64,000 nt of DNA from Comamonas koreensis (GCF_021026195.1 NZ_JAJNCT010000009.1:186001-250000); one strand, 5' to 3'. Positions 7,986 through 16,998 are shown, counted from the first letter of the stretch. A program made the numbers and translations. The notes: a model not told the origin generated them from the sequence alone.

Positions 7986-9854
7986 TCAAGCAGCGGTCAG
8001 GCGCTTTTCGAGGTCGGCCTTGATGTCCAGCAGCGCCTGGGGCAGGCGCTGGGCCAGGTGGTCGAAATGGGCCTGGTGCGACGCCAGCTCTTCGGTCCAG
8101 ACGGCAGTGTCGATGTTGGTGACGGTCTTGAACTGCTCGGCATTGAAATCCAGGCCGGTCCAGTTGATCTCGGCGTACTGCGGGGCCACGCCAAAGGCGG
8201 TCTGCGTACCCTGCACCTGGCCTTCGAGGCGGTCCAGCATCCACTTGAGCACGCGCATGTTCTCACCGTAGCCGGGCCAGACGAACTTGCCAGCGGCATC
8301 CTTGCGGAACCAGTTGGTGGTGTAGATCTTGGGCAGCTGCGCGCCAGCGGCTTCGAGCTTGTCGCCCAGGTTCAGCCAGTGGGCGAAGTAATCGCTCATG
8401 TTGTAGCCCATGAAAGGCAGCATCGCGAACGGATCGCGGCGCACCACGCCTTGCGCGCCAAAGGCGGCAGCAGTGGTTTCCGAGCCCATGGTGGCGGCCA
8501 TGTAGACGCCTTCCTTCCAGTTGCGCGCTTCGGTCACCAGCGGCACCGTGGTCGAGCGGCGGCCACCAAAGATGAAGGCATCGATCTTCACGCCCTTGGG
8601 GTCGTCCCAGGCTTCGTCGAGGGCCGGGTTGTTGGTGGCAGCCACGGTGAAGCGGGCATTGGGGTGGGCGGCCTTGGCGCCGGTTTCCTTGGCGATCTGG
8701 GGCGTCCAGTCCTTGCCTTGCCAGTCGATCAGGTGGTCCGGCAGCTGGCCGCTGTCCTTTTCCATGCCTTCCCACCACACATCGCCGTCGTCGGTCAGCG
8801 CGACGTTGGTGAAGATCACGTTCTTGTCCAGGCTGGCCATGCAGTTGGGGTTGGTGTGGTAGTTGGTACCGGGTGCCACGCCAAAGTAGCCGGCTTCGGG
8901 GTTGATCGCGCGCAGCGAGCCGTCGGCCTGGGGCTTGATCCAGGCGATATCGTCACCGATGGTGGTGACTTTCCAGCCTTCAAAGCCGGTGGGCGGCACC
9001 AGCATCGAGAAATTGGTCTTGCCGCAGGCGCTGGGGAAAGCCGCTGCCACATGGTACTTTTTTCCTTGGGGGTTTTGCACGCCCAGAATCAGCATGTGCT
9101 CGGCCAGCCAACCCTGGTCGCGGCCCATGGTCGAGGCAATGCGCAGTGCAAAGCACTTCTTGCCCAGCAGCGCATTGCCGCCGTAGCCCGAACCGTAGGA
9201 CCAGATTTCGCGCGTCTCGGGGTAGTGCACGATGTACTTGGTCTTGTTGCAAGGCCAGCTGGTGGTGTCCTTCTCGCCGGCTTGCAGGGGCGCGCCGATG
9301 GTGTGCACGCACGGCACAAAATCGCCATCGCTGCCGATCACGTCGTACACGGCACGGCCCATGCGGGTCATGATCTTCATGTTGACTGCGACATAGGCGC
9401 TGTCGGACAGCTCGATGCCCACGTGGGCAATCGGCGAGCCCAGCGGGCCCATCGAGAACGGCACCACATACATGGTGCGGCCCTTCATACAACCGTCAAA
9501 CAGCGGCTGTAGAGTCGAACGCATCTGGGCAGGTTCCATCCAGTTGTTGGTGGGGCCGGCGTCCTCTTTCTTGGCCGAGCAGATGTAGGTGCGGTCTTCG
9601 ACACGTGCCACGTCGGACGGATCGGACCAGGCCAGAAAGCTGCCGGGGCGCTTGGCGGGGTTGAGCTTCTTGAAGGTGCCGGCATCGACCAGTTGCTGGC
9701 AGAGGCGGTCGTATTCTTCCTGGCTGCCGTCGCACCAGTAAACGGAATCAGGCTTGCACAGTGCGGCCATATCGGCCACCCAGGCAATGAGCTTGGGGTT
9801 CTTGACATAGTCGGGCGCCTGAAGGGCCACACCGGCTTGGACGTTTGCGTTCAT
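7986..9854 (-). CDS. pckG: Phosphoenolpyruvate carboxykinase (GTP)
   Basis: Converts oxaloacetate plus GTP to PEP, GDP and CO2 at the entry to gluconeogenesis, in the cytoplasm. The 622-residue length is normal for the GTP class. Visible marks are the N-terminal VYWCDGS segment, [13 protein letters not shown], the PEPCK-specific [11 protein letters not shown], the kinase-1 P-loop with its catalytic Cys ([10 protein letters not shown], near residues 271-280), and the metal-binding GDDIAWIK. The gene has its own terminator and a roughly 340-bp upstream region with an operator-like inverted repeat, in line with carbon-source control. No neighbouring gene is linked in an operon. Confidence 0.97.
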   Translation of the reverse strand: MNANVQAGVALQAPDYVKNPKLIAWVADMAALCKPDSVYWCDGSQEEYDRLCQQLVDAGTFKKLNPAKRPGSFLAWSDPSDVARVEDRTYICSAKKEDAGPTNNWMEPAQMRSTLQPLFDGCMKGRTMYVVPFSMGPLGSPIAHVGIELSDSAYVAVNMKIMTRMGRAVYDVIGSDGDFVPCVHTIGAPLQAGEKDTTSWPCNKTKYIVHYPETREIWSYGSGYGGNALLGKKCFALRIASTMGRDQGWLAEHMLILGVQNPQGKKYHVAAAFPSACGKTNFSMLVPPTGFEGWKVTTIGDDIAWIKPQADGSLRAINPEAGYFGVAPGTNYHTNPNCMASLDKNVIFTNVALTDDGDVWWEGMEKDSGQLPDHLIDWQGKDWTPQIAKETGAKAAHPNARFTVAATNNPALDEAWDDPKGVKIDAFIFGGRRSTTVPLVTEARNWKEGVYMAATMGSETTAAAFGAQGVVRRDPFAMLPFMGYNMSDYFAHWLNLGDKLEAAGAQLPKIYTTNWFRKDAAGKFVWPGYGENMRVLKWMLDRLEGQVQGTQTAFGVAPQYAEINWTGLDFNAEQFKTVTNIDTAVWTEELASHQAHFDHLAQRLPQALLDIKADLEKRLTAA

Positions 9855-10043
9855 CGGAAGCTTTCAAAGTTGTAAACGGTTCATCAAAAACCGCTGCGGC
9901 CCGCTCCCTGGCCGGCAACCCATTTTTGAAAAACCGTCTCCACTGCGTCGGACAGGGCGCCATGCCTGTGCGCAAAAATGCCTACGCTGGACTCGCGATT
10001 TTAGCAGTCGGACCCCAAAACGGTGATTTTCGGTCACCACATC

Positions 10044-10072
10044 TATGCATTTGATGCATGACTAAATGCATA
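10044..10072. promoter_or_regulatory. Inverted repeat upstream of pckG
   Basis: TATGCATTT (10044-10052) and AAATGCATA (10064-10072) form a perfect 9-bp inverted repeat. An extra ATGCAT lies in the 11-base spacer, so the 6-mer occurs three times in 28 bases. The site is about 190 bp upstream of the pckG ATG and could be an operator. The rest of 9855-10193 shows no gene. Confidence 0.4.
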
Positions 10073-10193
10073 ACTGTATTGATACCGGTTTCTTTGGCCG
10101 CCACCCTGTCGCGCAGGTGGCGCGGGCCTGCAGTAGCCAAAGCGCGCATGCCGCGCGGGGCAGCGCCAGCCATCATCGGCCAGCGGCAGGCGA

Positions 10194-10217
10194 TAAAAAA
10201 CCCGCCAGCGGCGGGTT
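10194..10217 (-). terminator. Rho-independent terminator of the small membrane peptide gene
   Basis: On the minus strand AACCCGCC pairs with GGCGGGTT across a 3-base loop and is followed by a run of T (A-run 10195-10200 on the plus strand). It lies 36 bases past the stop of the 48-codon gene, which supports that gene being transcribed. Confidence 0.85.
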
Positions 10218-10252
10218 CAGCAACAGGCCCTGGGGCGCGGATCGCGCGGCAC

Positions 10253-10399
10253 TCAGGCCATGTAGACGGCAATGAAGGCCAGCAGGAACATCATCAGCGC
10301 GCCCACTACGGGGAGCACCACCGGCATCAGCGGAACAATGGCTTCCACGGTATCCACCGGGGGGTGTTCGGTATCGGCGTCGGTGTGCGGGCTGGACAT
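10253..10399 (-). CDS. Single-helix small membrane protein, 48 residues
   Basis: A short frame from ATG 10399 to a stop at 10253. It encodes a charged, acidic N-terminus (MSSPHTDADTEHPPVD) and one hydrophobic helix of about 25 residues at the C-terminus, ending VYMA. A GGAGAG ribosome site stands 5 bases before the ATG and a strong terminator follows the stop, so it looks like a complete small gene. I do not know a family name. It lies on the same strand as, and about 100 bp beyond, the LysE-type exporter gene, so it may be co-transcribed with it. Confidence 0.65.
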   Translation of the reverse strand: MSSPHTDADTEHPPVDTVEAIVPLMPVVLPVVGALMMFLLAFIAVYMA

Positions 10400-10500
10400 G
10401 GGCTCTCTCCAATGCAAAGGCTGCCAAAAAAGCTGAGGACCATTGTAGCCAACGGGCCCCCGACTGCATGCCGGGCAGAAACCCTGAGCCTGGCCAGCGA

Positions 10501-11112
10501 TCAGCCCTCCAGCACCGGATACAGCGACAGCACCAGCAGCGCGGCCATGCACCAGTTGAAGCGCTGCAACGCCCGTGGCGTGCGCAGCGCGCGGCCCACT
10601 GCGCTGCCAAACAAGGTCCAGACACTGACGCTGGGGTAGTTCACCAACCCCAGCACCAGCGCGGCAAGCAGCAGATTGGCTGCATAGCCATCGCGCGGGG
10701 TGTAGGTCGCCACAATGCCGATGGCCATGATCCAGGCCTTGGGGTTGACCCACTGGAAGGCGGCGGCCTGCCAAAAGCCAAAGGGCTGCGCACCGGCCTG
10801 CCCGGCCCCCGCCTGGCCGGAGCGGGCGATCTTCCAGGCCAGCCACAGCAAGTAGGCGGCGCCCAGGTACTTGAGCCAGGTGTAGAGGCGCGGCTCGCGC
10901 TCAAAGGCTACGCCCAGGCCCAACCCCACCAGCAGCAGCATGGCCACCACCCCCAGGCTGATGCCCAGCATGTGCGGCACCGTGCGGCGGTAGCCAAAGC
11001 TGGCGCCCGAGGCCGTCAGCATCACATTGTTGGGACCTGGCGTGACCGAGCTGACAAAGGCAAACAAAGCCAGAGGCAACACAAAGGCGGAGGTTTCGGG
11101 CAGAACGGACAT
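10501..11112 (-). CDS. LysE/RhtB-family amino acid exporter
   Basis: A six-helix inner-membrane exporter of 203 residues that expels amino acids or derivatives. The family signature SSVTPGPNNVMLTASG is at residues 21-36, followed by HMLGISLG, the helix-3 LKYLGAAYLLWLAWK segment and FQWVNPKAWIMA. The substrate cannot be read from sequence. The gene is divergent from a MocR-type regulator across 108 bp with a perfect palindrome between them, so regulation by that protein is likely. Confidence 0.93.
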   Translation of the reverse strand: MSVLPETSAFVLPLALFAFVSSVTPGPNNVMLTASGASFGYRRTVPHMLGISLGVVAMLLLVGLGLGVAFEREPRLYTWLKYLGAAYLLWLAWKIARSGQAGAGQAGAQPFGFWQAAAFQWVNPKAWIMAIGIVATYTPRDGYAANLLLAALVLGLVNYPSVSVWTLFGSAVGRALRTPRALQRFNWCMAALLVLSLYPVLEG

Positions 11113-11174
11113 GGCGAGGTGCGAAAAAAGAGAAAAGAAAAGCTGCTGCCATGCTAAGGCCTCAATGCAGTACA

Positions 11175-11184
11175 GTACCGGTAC
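11175..11184. promoter_or_regulatory. Palindrome between LysE exporter and MocR regulator
   Basis: GTACCGGTAC is a perfect 10-bp palindrome. A further GTAC lies just upstream (11170-11173), giving repeated GTAC half-sites. It is centred in the divergent intergenic region, a usual place for MocR operators. Confidence 0.4.
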
Positions 11185-11220
11185 ACTTTATCTGGCCACT
11201 TCAAGAATTGGCCTGCTCTT

Positions 11221-12747
11221 ATGACCCAGACACTTTCGCCGGCTGCCGCTATCGCCGATGTCGCTGATACCGCTGCCCCCAGCCCCAGCGCCCCTCCGCT
11301 GGCCGCAGCCACCTGGGGATGGCAGCCGGTGCGCACCGGCAGTGCCTCCCTGGTCGAGCAGCTGGTGGCGCATTTCAGCGACCGCATCCGCAACCATGGG
11401 CTGCGCGCTGGCATGCGCCTGCCATCGGTGCGGGCGCTGGCCGACCAGGCGGGCGTAAGCCGCGACACCGTTGTGCAGGCCTATGACCGGCTGGCGGCCC
11501 AGGGCCTGGTGCAATCACGCCGGGGTGCGGGCTTTTTTGTCTGCGCCCAGCGCGCGCTGGCCGAGGCTGCCGCAGCCCCTGCCGCCAGCCTGGCCCAGGG
11601 CGCGGCCTTTGACACTGCCTACCTGCTGCGCGGCATCTTCCGCGAGGATGCCGATGGCTCTGGCCACACCGGCAGCGCCGGTTGCCTGCCGGCCAGCTGG
11701 ATGGACGAGGGCCTGATCAGCGGCGCGCTGCGCGCCATCCTGAAGCAGGGTATGCGGGCCGAACGCAGCCTGCTGGGCTATGGCCTGCCCCAGGGCCTGG
11801 CGCCGCTGCGCCGCCAGATTGCATCCACGTTGCAGGCGCAAGAAGTACCCGCCCACCCCGAGACCCAGCTGATGACGGTGAGTGGCGTCACCCAGGGGCT
11901 GGACCTGATCGTGCGCTGCTTTCTGCAGCCGGGCGACACCGTGCTGGTCGAGGACCCGGGCTGGTTCCTGATCTTTGGCCGCCTCAACACCATGGGGGTG
12001 AATGTGGTGGGGGTGCCGCGCCTGCCCGGCGGCCCCGATGTGCAGGCGCTGCAGGCACTGGCCGCACAGCACCAGCCCAAGCTCTTCATCCTGAACACCG
12101 CCGTGCACAACCCCACCGGGCTGAGCCTGTCGGCCGGTGTGGCCCATGAGGTGCTGCGCATTGCCGAGCGGCATGATTTTCTGCTGGTCGAGGACGACAC
12201 CTATTCCGAGTACCTGGGCAATATGCCCTTGCGCCTGGCGGCCATGGACCGGCTGCAGCGCGTGCTGCTGGTGGGCGGCTATTCCAAAACGCTGTCAGGC
12301 GGCTTGCGCGTGGGCTATGTGGCGGCGCGGCCTGAATACATCCACCAGCTGACCGATCTGAAGCTGCTGGGCGGCCTCACCTCCGCCCTGCCCAGCGAGC
12401 AGATCGTGCACCGCATCCTGGCCGATGGCAGCTACCGCAAGCATGTGGACCGGCTGCGCGAGCGGGTGGACAAGGCACGCCACCGTTGCCTGCGCCAGCT
12501 CGAAGCGCTGGGCTGCCACGCCGTGCATGAACCGGTCGCCGGCACCTTTGCCTGGGTGGACTGCGGCATGGATTCGGAACTGCTGGCGCGCCAGGCCAGC
12601 GAACATGGCTTGCTGCTGGCACCCGGCGTGCTGTTTTCGCCGCGCCAGGCCCCGTCAAGCTTGCTGCGCATATCGGTAGCGATGGCCGAGCAGCCGGCCG
12701 CCTGGCGCACCCTGGCCCTGCTGCTGGAGCGCCACCGGGGCACTTGA
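11221..12747 (+). CDS. MocR-type regulator: GntR winged helix fused to aminotransferase-like domain
   Basis: A 508-residue transcription factor. After a 35-residue Ala/Pro-rich lead comes a GntR DNA-binding domain (LPSVRALADQAGVSRDTVVQAYDRL, about residues 60-85), a linker, and a fold-type I aminotransferase domain with the PLP lysine in GGYSKTLSGGLRVGY. Such proteins sense PLP or amino compounds and often control an adjacent transporter or PLP-synthesis gene. Here the likely target is the divergent LysE exporter. The stop codon directly abuts the stop codon of the convergent narL, with no intergenic base. It is much less likely to act as an enzyme. Confidence 0.9.
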   Translation: MTQTLSPAAAIADVADTAAPSPSAPPLAAATWGWQPVRTGSASLVEQLVAHFSDRIRNHGLRAGMRLPSVRALADQAGVSRDTVVQAYDRLAAQGLVQSRRGAGFFVCAQRALAEAAAAPAASLAQGAAFDTAYLLRGIFREDADGSGHTGSAGCLPASWMDEGLISGALRAILKQGMRAERSLLGYGLPQGLAPLRRQIASTLQAQEVPAHPETQLMTVSGVTQGLDLIVRCFLQPGDTVLVEDPGWFLIFGRLNTMGVNVVGVPRLPGGPDVQALQALAAQHQPKLFILNTAVHNPTGLSLSAGVAHEVLRIAERHDFLLVEDDTYSEYLGNMPLRLAAMDRLQRVLLVGGYSKTLSGGLRVGYVAARPEYIHQLTDLKLLGGLTSALPSEQIVHRILADGSYRKHVDRLRERVDKARHRCLRQLEALGCHAVHEPVAGTFAWVDCGMDSELLARQASEHGLLLAPGVLFSPRQAPSSLLRISVAMAEQPAAWRTLALLLERHRGT

Positions 12748-13458
12748 TCAGGCCCCTGTGCGACCGCGCCCCTCGGTCAGCAGCACAGCGGCCTGCACCC
12801 GCGATGACAGGCCCAGCTTGCGCAGAATGTGCTGCACATGGATCTTCACCGTGGTCTCGGCAATGGCCAGGCTGCGCGCAATCTCCTTGTTGCTGGCACC
12901 GGCAGCGATCTCGCGCAGGATCTCCAGCTCACGCGGCGACAGCTGCTCCAACGGGTCAGCCGGTTCGGGCACCGCAGCGGGTGCCACAACTGGCTCTACC
13001 GGGCGGGTCTGCAAGGCGTTCACCAGCTTGTCCGTCATCTCCATGCTCACCGTCGATTGGCCACGCAAGGCGCGCTCGATGGCGGCCACCAGCACCTCAC
13101 TGTCCGCCGTCTTCAGCAGATAGCCATGGGCGCCGCGCTGCAAGGCCAGCGCCAAGGTGTCGGCATCCTCGCTGGCGGTGAGCATCAGCACCCGCGCAGC
13201 GGGCGCGGCGTCGCGCAGGCCGGGCAGCAGGTCCACGCCACTCACGCCCGGCATATGGTGGTCCAGCAGCACCACATCGGGCTGCAGCTGCGCGGCGTGG
13301 CGCAAGGCCTCACCGGCATCGCCCGCTTCTGCCACCACCTGCAACTGCGGCTGGGCGGCCAGTAGCGCGATCACACCGCGACGGAAAAGCGGGTGGTCGT
13401 CCACAACGAGCAGCCGAATCGATGCGACAGGGAGCGTAGGCGTTGGTGCTGCATTCAT
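12748..13458 (-). CDS. narL: Nitrate/nitrite response regulator, NarL type
   Basis: A 236-residue two-domain response regulator. The receiver domain has VVDDH, the phosphorylated Asp in VVLLDHHMPG (about residue 62) and LKTADSE (conserved Lys). The C-terminal LuxR/NarL HTH reads LSPRELEILREIAAGASNKEIA followed by TTVKIHVQHIL. The ATG at 13458 overlaps the kinase stop by four bases (ATGA), a sign of translational coupling. It should be phosphorylated by the adjacent NarX and activate narK1K2GHJI. A longer open frame upstream is only the kinase read in another frame. Confidence 0.93.
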   Translation of the reverse strand: MNAAPTPTLPVASIRLLVVDDHPLFRRGVIALLAAQPQLQVVAEAGDAGEALRHAAQLQPDVVLLDHHMPGVSGVDLLPGLRDAAPAARVLMLTASEDADTLALALQRGAHGYLLKTADSEVLVAAIERALRGQSTVSMEMTDKLVNALQTRPVEPVVAPAAVPEPADPLEQLSPRELEILREIAAGASNKEIARSLAIAETTVKIHVQHILRKLGLSSRVQAAVLLTEGRGRTGA

Positions 13459-15416
13459 GCGGGGCTCCTGAGCGTAAGCGGTGCAGCGGCCACGGGCTGC
13501 AGTAGTGGCAGGCTCAAGCGCACACAAGTGCCTGCACCCGCAACGGACTCGATCTCCAAGCGGGCACCAATGCCTGCCGCACGTTCGCGCATGATGCGCA
13601 GGCCCACATGGGTTTCGTCCAGTGCCGGGGCGGTTTGCGCCATGCCCTGGCCATCGTCGCGCACCTCCACCGCCCACTGTGGGCCTTGCTCCACCTCCAC
13701 CCACACCTGGCTGGCCTGCGCATGCTTGCGCACATTGGATAGCGCCTCCTGCACCACGTGCAGCACCTGCACCTGTACATCGGGCGGCAGCGCCATGCCT
13801 TCGCCGGCGATCTGCAGATGCGCGGGCAGCCCGGTCTGGTGTTCGAACTTGGTCAAGGTGGTGCGCAGCGCAGGCACGATGTCCTCGGCGTTGGTGCGGG
13901 TGCGAAAGTGCAGCAGCAGCTCACGCACATCGGACAGGCTCTCGCGGATGCCGGTATCGAGTTCGGCCAGGGTTGCCTGCACGCGTGCGCCATCGGGCGG
14001 CACCCGCGCTATATCGCGGCGCAACAGCCCCGCCTGTATCTTCAAAAACGCCAGGCTCTGCGCGATGGAATCATGCAGCTCGCGCGCCAGCAGGCCGCGC
14101 TCATCGGCCACCGCTGCCTCGCGCTGCAAGGCATCGGCGCGCAGGCCCTCCATGCCACCGGCCAGGTGGCTGGCCAGTGCATCGAGCAGTGCTCGGTCAT
14201 CCGGCGCCAACGTGGTCGCATCGCGAAAGAACAGGTCTACCTCGCCCACCATGCGCTCATGCAGGCGCACCGGCACGCTCAGCACGCTGACAAAGCCTGC
14301 CCGGCGGCACTGCCCGGCATCCACCCGGCTGGCCCCTGCAGGCACGCCGCTGCGCCAGTCCTGCAATGCCACCAGCTGGGTCTGCGCCTGGGCCTGGGGC
14401 TGGCCGCAAAAGCAGTCACCGGTGGGCACGCAGTGCTCGGCAGCCACCATCTCCTCGGGCAGCCCTTCGGAGGCAAGCAGCACATAGCGGCGGTTGTCCT
14501 CATCCGACCAGCGCAGCGCCACCGCATCGGCCTGCGCGGTCTTGCGCATCTGGGCCGCAAAGCCCTGGGCCAGCACCGGCAGCGAATCGGCCTGCGCCAC
14601 CAGGGCGGCACCGTCATAGAGCACCGCCAAACGGGCACGCTCGGCCTGCAGGTGTTCGGTCTTTTGCTGCACGCGGCGCTCCAGGCTGGCATACAGATCC
14701 TGCAGGCGCAGGGCCATGCGGTTGAAGCCCCGGGCCACCGCGCCAAACTCATCGCCACCATCGGCCTGCACGCGCACCGACAGGTCACCCGCCTCCACCT
14801 GGGCCAGGGCTGTCTGCAGCCGCGCCAGCGGCCCAAACACCAGCAGCTGCGCCGCATACATCAGCGCCAGCGCGGCGGCAATGGCCAGCGCCATCATCAC
14901 AAACTGGGCCGTGTTGAGCCAGGTCGTCCAGCGCGCGAGCTGCTGCTCGATGCGGCCCACCAGGTGGTCCACCTCGCCCACAAAGCTCTGCGCCTGCTGG
15001 GCCGTGACCTCGGCCTGCACCGCATGGCTGCCGCCCATCGGTTGCTGCCAGGCCGCACGCACCCGCTGCCAGCGCTGCTGCACGGCCGCCAAGGCCGCAC
15101 GCGAGGCTGCATCGCGCGGCACCGACAACGGCCGAGCGGCATCGCCCTTTTCCAGCAAGGCCAGGCTGGTGTCGAGCTGGCCGATCAGCAGAGCCAGCCG
15201 CTGCGGGCTCGCATCCGGCAAGGCCTGCGCCAGCTGCCAGGTCTGCATGCGCATGCGCCCCGCTTCGTTCACGGCCGCAGCGCCGCCTTCGAGCGACCAG
15301 GTCAGCCGCAGGGTCAGCCCAATCGCGACCAGCGCCATCAGCAGCAGCGCGCAGCCAATCGCACCGATCTTGACGGCCAGCGGCCGCTGCCGTGCGTGCT
15401 GTTGCTCTGCCTTCAT
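13455..15416 (-). CDS. narX: Nitrate/nitrite sensor histidine kinase, NarX/NarQ type
   Basis: A 653-residue inner-membrane kinase. Order of parts: TM1 (about 15-37); a periplasmic helical sensor starting with a P-box-like AAAVNEAGRMRMQTWQ, the nitrate-binding segment of NarX/NarQ; TM2; HAMP; a GAF-like central region with a cysteine cluster (HCVPTGDCFCG); the HisKA_3 phospho-acceptor His in ELHDSIAQSL (about 446); and HATPase (EALSNVRKHA, DDGQGM). ATG 15416 overlaps the hemerythrin stop (ATGA) and its own stop overlaps the narL start the same way. So this is a three-gene, tightly coupled operon. It senses nitrate or nitrite outside and signals to NarL. Confidence 0.92.
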   Translation of the reverse strand: MKAEQQHARQRPLAVKIGAIGCALLLMALVAIGLTLRLTWSLEGGAAAVNEAGRMRMQTWQLAQALPDASPQRLALLIGQLDTSLALLEKGDAARPLSVPRDAASRAALAAVQQRWQRVRAAWQQPMGGSHAVQAEVTAQQAQSFVGEVDHLVGRIEQQLARWTTWLNTAQFVMMALAIAAALALMYAAQLLVFGPLARLQTALAQVEAGDLSVRVQADGGDEFGAVARGFNRMALRLQDLYASLERRVQQKTEHLQAERARLAVLYDGAALVAQADSLPVLAQGFAAQMRKTAQADAVALRWSDEDNRRYVLLASEGLPEEMVAAEHCVPTGDCFCGQPQAQAQTQLVALQDWRSGVPAGASRVDAGQCRRAGFVSVLSVPVRLHERMVGEVDLFFRDATTLAPDDRALLDALASHLAGGMEGLRADALQREAAVADERGLLARELHDSIAQSLAFLKIQAGLLRRDIARVPPDGARVQATLAELDTGIRESLSDVRELLLHFRTRTNAEDIVPALRTTLTKFEHQTGLPAHLQIAGEGMALPPDVQVQVLHVVQEALSNVRKHAQASQVWVEVEQGPQWAVEVRDDGQGMAQTAPALDETHVGLRIMRERAAGIGARLEIESVAGAGTCVRLSLPLLQPVAAAPLTLRSPA

Positions 15417-15979
15417 GGCCCCACCTCCGGGTAACGCACACCGCGCCGCTGCGCCATCTCGCGCCCCATGGCTGCTTGCACGGGTGGCTCCAACGTCGTT
15501 TGTGCGCTGGGATAGGCCTGCGTCTCTTCTGCGGCGATATGGCGCGTATACACCGCTGCAAAATCCGCCCAGCGGCGCCGTGCCGCTACCAGCGCGGTGC
15601 CCGCCGGGGCATGCCCAGCCTGCACCGCCTGCAGATCCGCCCGAATCGCCGGCCACAGCGCCTCCATCTGCCGGTGTTCGGCCTGCAGCTGGTCTGCCAG
15701 CGCCCGTTGCCCAGCAGCCCGCAGCGCGGGCAGCACATGCAGCTCTTCATCCTGGTGGTGCAAGGGCGAAGCCAGGTCAAAGTAGCGCTGCACATCGGCC
15801 GCCGCATCGCGCGCCTGGCCCTGCGCATCGTCGCCGCCCTGCTCGGCCAGGTAAGCACCCAGGCGGCCCAGCAGATCCAGGCTGCGCGCCACCCGGCCAT
15901 GGCAGGCCTGCAGCATGCCAAACGGCTCGTCAAAGCCTGCTGTGGGTGGGGTGTTCAGGAGCTGTTTCACAGCCTCCAT
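15413..15979 (-). CDS. Hemerythrin-like HHE-domain protein
   Basis: A cytoplasmic four-helix protein of 188 residues with spaced His/Glu ligands of a di-iron site: ACHGRVARS, LASPLHHQDEELHVLP, AEHRQME, YTRHIAAEETQAYP. Hemerythrins bind O2 or NO. In nitrate-respiration loci they are thought to protect against NO or to sense O2. I chose the ATG at 15979 (MEAVKQLLN). An in-frame TTG 42 bases upstream is possible but would add 14 poorly conserved residues. It is first in an operon with narX and narL through ATGA overlaps, which suggests that its output is tied to nitrate signalling. Confidence 0.87.
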   Translation of the reverse strand: MEAVKQLLNTPPTAGFDEPFGMLQACHGRVARSLDLLGRLGAYLAEQGGDDAQGQARDAAADVQRYFDLASPLHHQDEELHVLPALRAAGQRALADQLQAEHRQMEALWPAIRADLQAVQAGHAPAGTALVAARRRWADFAAVYTRHIAAEETQAYPSAQTTLEPPVQAAMGREMAQRRGVRYPEVGP

Positions 15980-16023
15980 TTTCGCTGCCCATCGCTGGCC
16001 GTGCGTTGCGGTGTACGCCAAGC

Positions 16024-16037
16024 ATGATCCAGGTCAA
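16024..16037 (-). promoter_or_regulatory. FNR/Dnr-like site between hemerythrin and DUF3079 genes
   Basis: On the minus strand TTGACCTGGATCAT matches TTGAT-N4-ATCAA at eight of ten positions. It lies 45 bp before the hemerythrin ATG and 66 bp before the DUF3079 ATG on the other strand, so it could serve either gene. I do not see a good -10 element at the ideal spacing, which lowers confidence. Confidence 0.5.
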
Positions 16038-16103
16038 ATCTTGCTGCCTGGCACAGGCGCACAGTGGCGCGGTACCGCTACATCTTTGCCCTGTTAGCTC
16101 TTT

Positions 16104-16310
16104 ATGGCCAAACGTTTTCCTATCCATCCTGCGCATCCTGAGCGGACTTGCTGGGGGTGTGACCGTTATTGCGCTGCTTCGTCCATGGCTTGTGGCAATG
16201 GGTCGGAGCGGTCGGCGCATCCGGTGGAGTTGTTTGGGCCCGATTGGGCGGAATGGGATCCTTTGGCTTCTCAGCCTGCTGAGGGTGATGGTCTGCCAGG
16301 GCAGTCCTGA
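16104..16310 (+). CDS. DUF3079 family small protein
   Basis: A 68-residue protein that I recognise as DUF3079-like. It starts MAKRFPIHPAHPERTCWGCD and then has YCAASSMACGNGSERSAHPVELFGPDW. The Cys-rich core (CWGCDRYC, then AC) looks like a small metal- or cluster-binding site. It has no membrane segment. It is divergent from the hemerythrin-narXL operon with an FNR-like site between them, which hints at an anaerobic or nitrate-related role. Function is unknown. The first palindromic repeat unit begins 40 bases after its stop. Confidence 0.82.
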   Translation: MAKRFPIHPAHPERTCWGCDRYCAASSMACGNGSERSAHPVELFGPDWAEWDPLASQPAEGDGLPGQS

Positions 16311-16349
16311 TGTTCCGGGCGGAGGTCGGATTGTGCGATGGTCGGCATT

Positions 16350-16998
16350 CCATCGCTCTTGGCGATGCAGGCCCCTGCTTTGGCCTTCAGGCCGGAGGCC
16401 GGTTTTCGCCCGGCAGGCGACTCACTTTCTTGCTCGTGCAAGAAAGTAAGCAAAGAAACACGCCCCTGCTATCCGTGACCCCAGCGCCTGCGGCACTGGG
16501 GCAACCTGCGATGCTCGACCCAGGGGCGTGCCGCATAACTCACTGCGCGCCAAGGCGCTCCGTTCAAACAGATGCGGCAAGCATGACGACGAAGGCGTGT
16601 GTCCTTCGGCACACACCCGCCCCTGGGTCTGTGCTTCTCGGCACGGCTAGAAGGGTGTTTGACAACCTGCATGCCATCGCTGCGCTCGGCATGGTGGGGT
16701 GACGGCATCCCCCCTTCTGTATGCGCCTGTGATGGGGCGTTTGCGGGCTGGCATGCGCGCCCAAGCGCGCATGCTTCGTGAACTGACTCGCCGTGGCTGT
16801 CTGAACGGAGCGCCTTGGCGCGTAGTGAGTTCCACGGCGCAGCCCGCAAACGTCTCAGCACAGGTTGCCCCGCAGCGCAGCGGAGGGGTCGCAGACAGCA
16901 GGGGCGCACTTCTTTTGCTTACTTTTCTTTGGTCCGGCACACCGGTGCGAGCAAGAAAAGTGAGTCGGCCGCCGGACGAAATCCGGCCTCTGTCCTTC
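16350..16998. repeat. Palindromic repeat unit A (649 bp)
   Basis: First of two direct copies, offset by 731 bases. The left end (about 16390-16480) is largely the reverse complement of the right end (about 16899-16995): both contain GACTCACTTTCTTGCTCG-like and AAGTAAGCAAA-like stretches, then CGCCCCTGCT. Deeper segments such as GCGCCAAGGCGCTCCGTTCA also recur inverted, so the whole unit can fold back as a long imperfect hairpin. Small perfect hairpins are nested in it, for example 16424-16433 with 16438-16447. It differs from unit B by about nine substitutions and an extra 15 bases near the right end. Open frames exist on both strands but look like by-products of composition. Confidence 0.85.

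Noticed and set aside
13459..13704. A longer start for narL
   Set aside because: The extra 82 residues are narX sequence in another frame. The ATG at 13458 overlaps the narX stop and begins a normal receiver domain.
15417..15656. A longer start for narX
   Set aside because: The extension lies inside the hemerythrin gene in another frame. ATG 15416 starts just before the first membrane helix.
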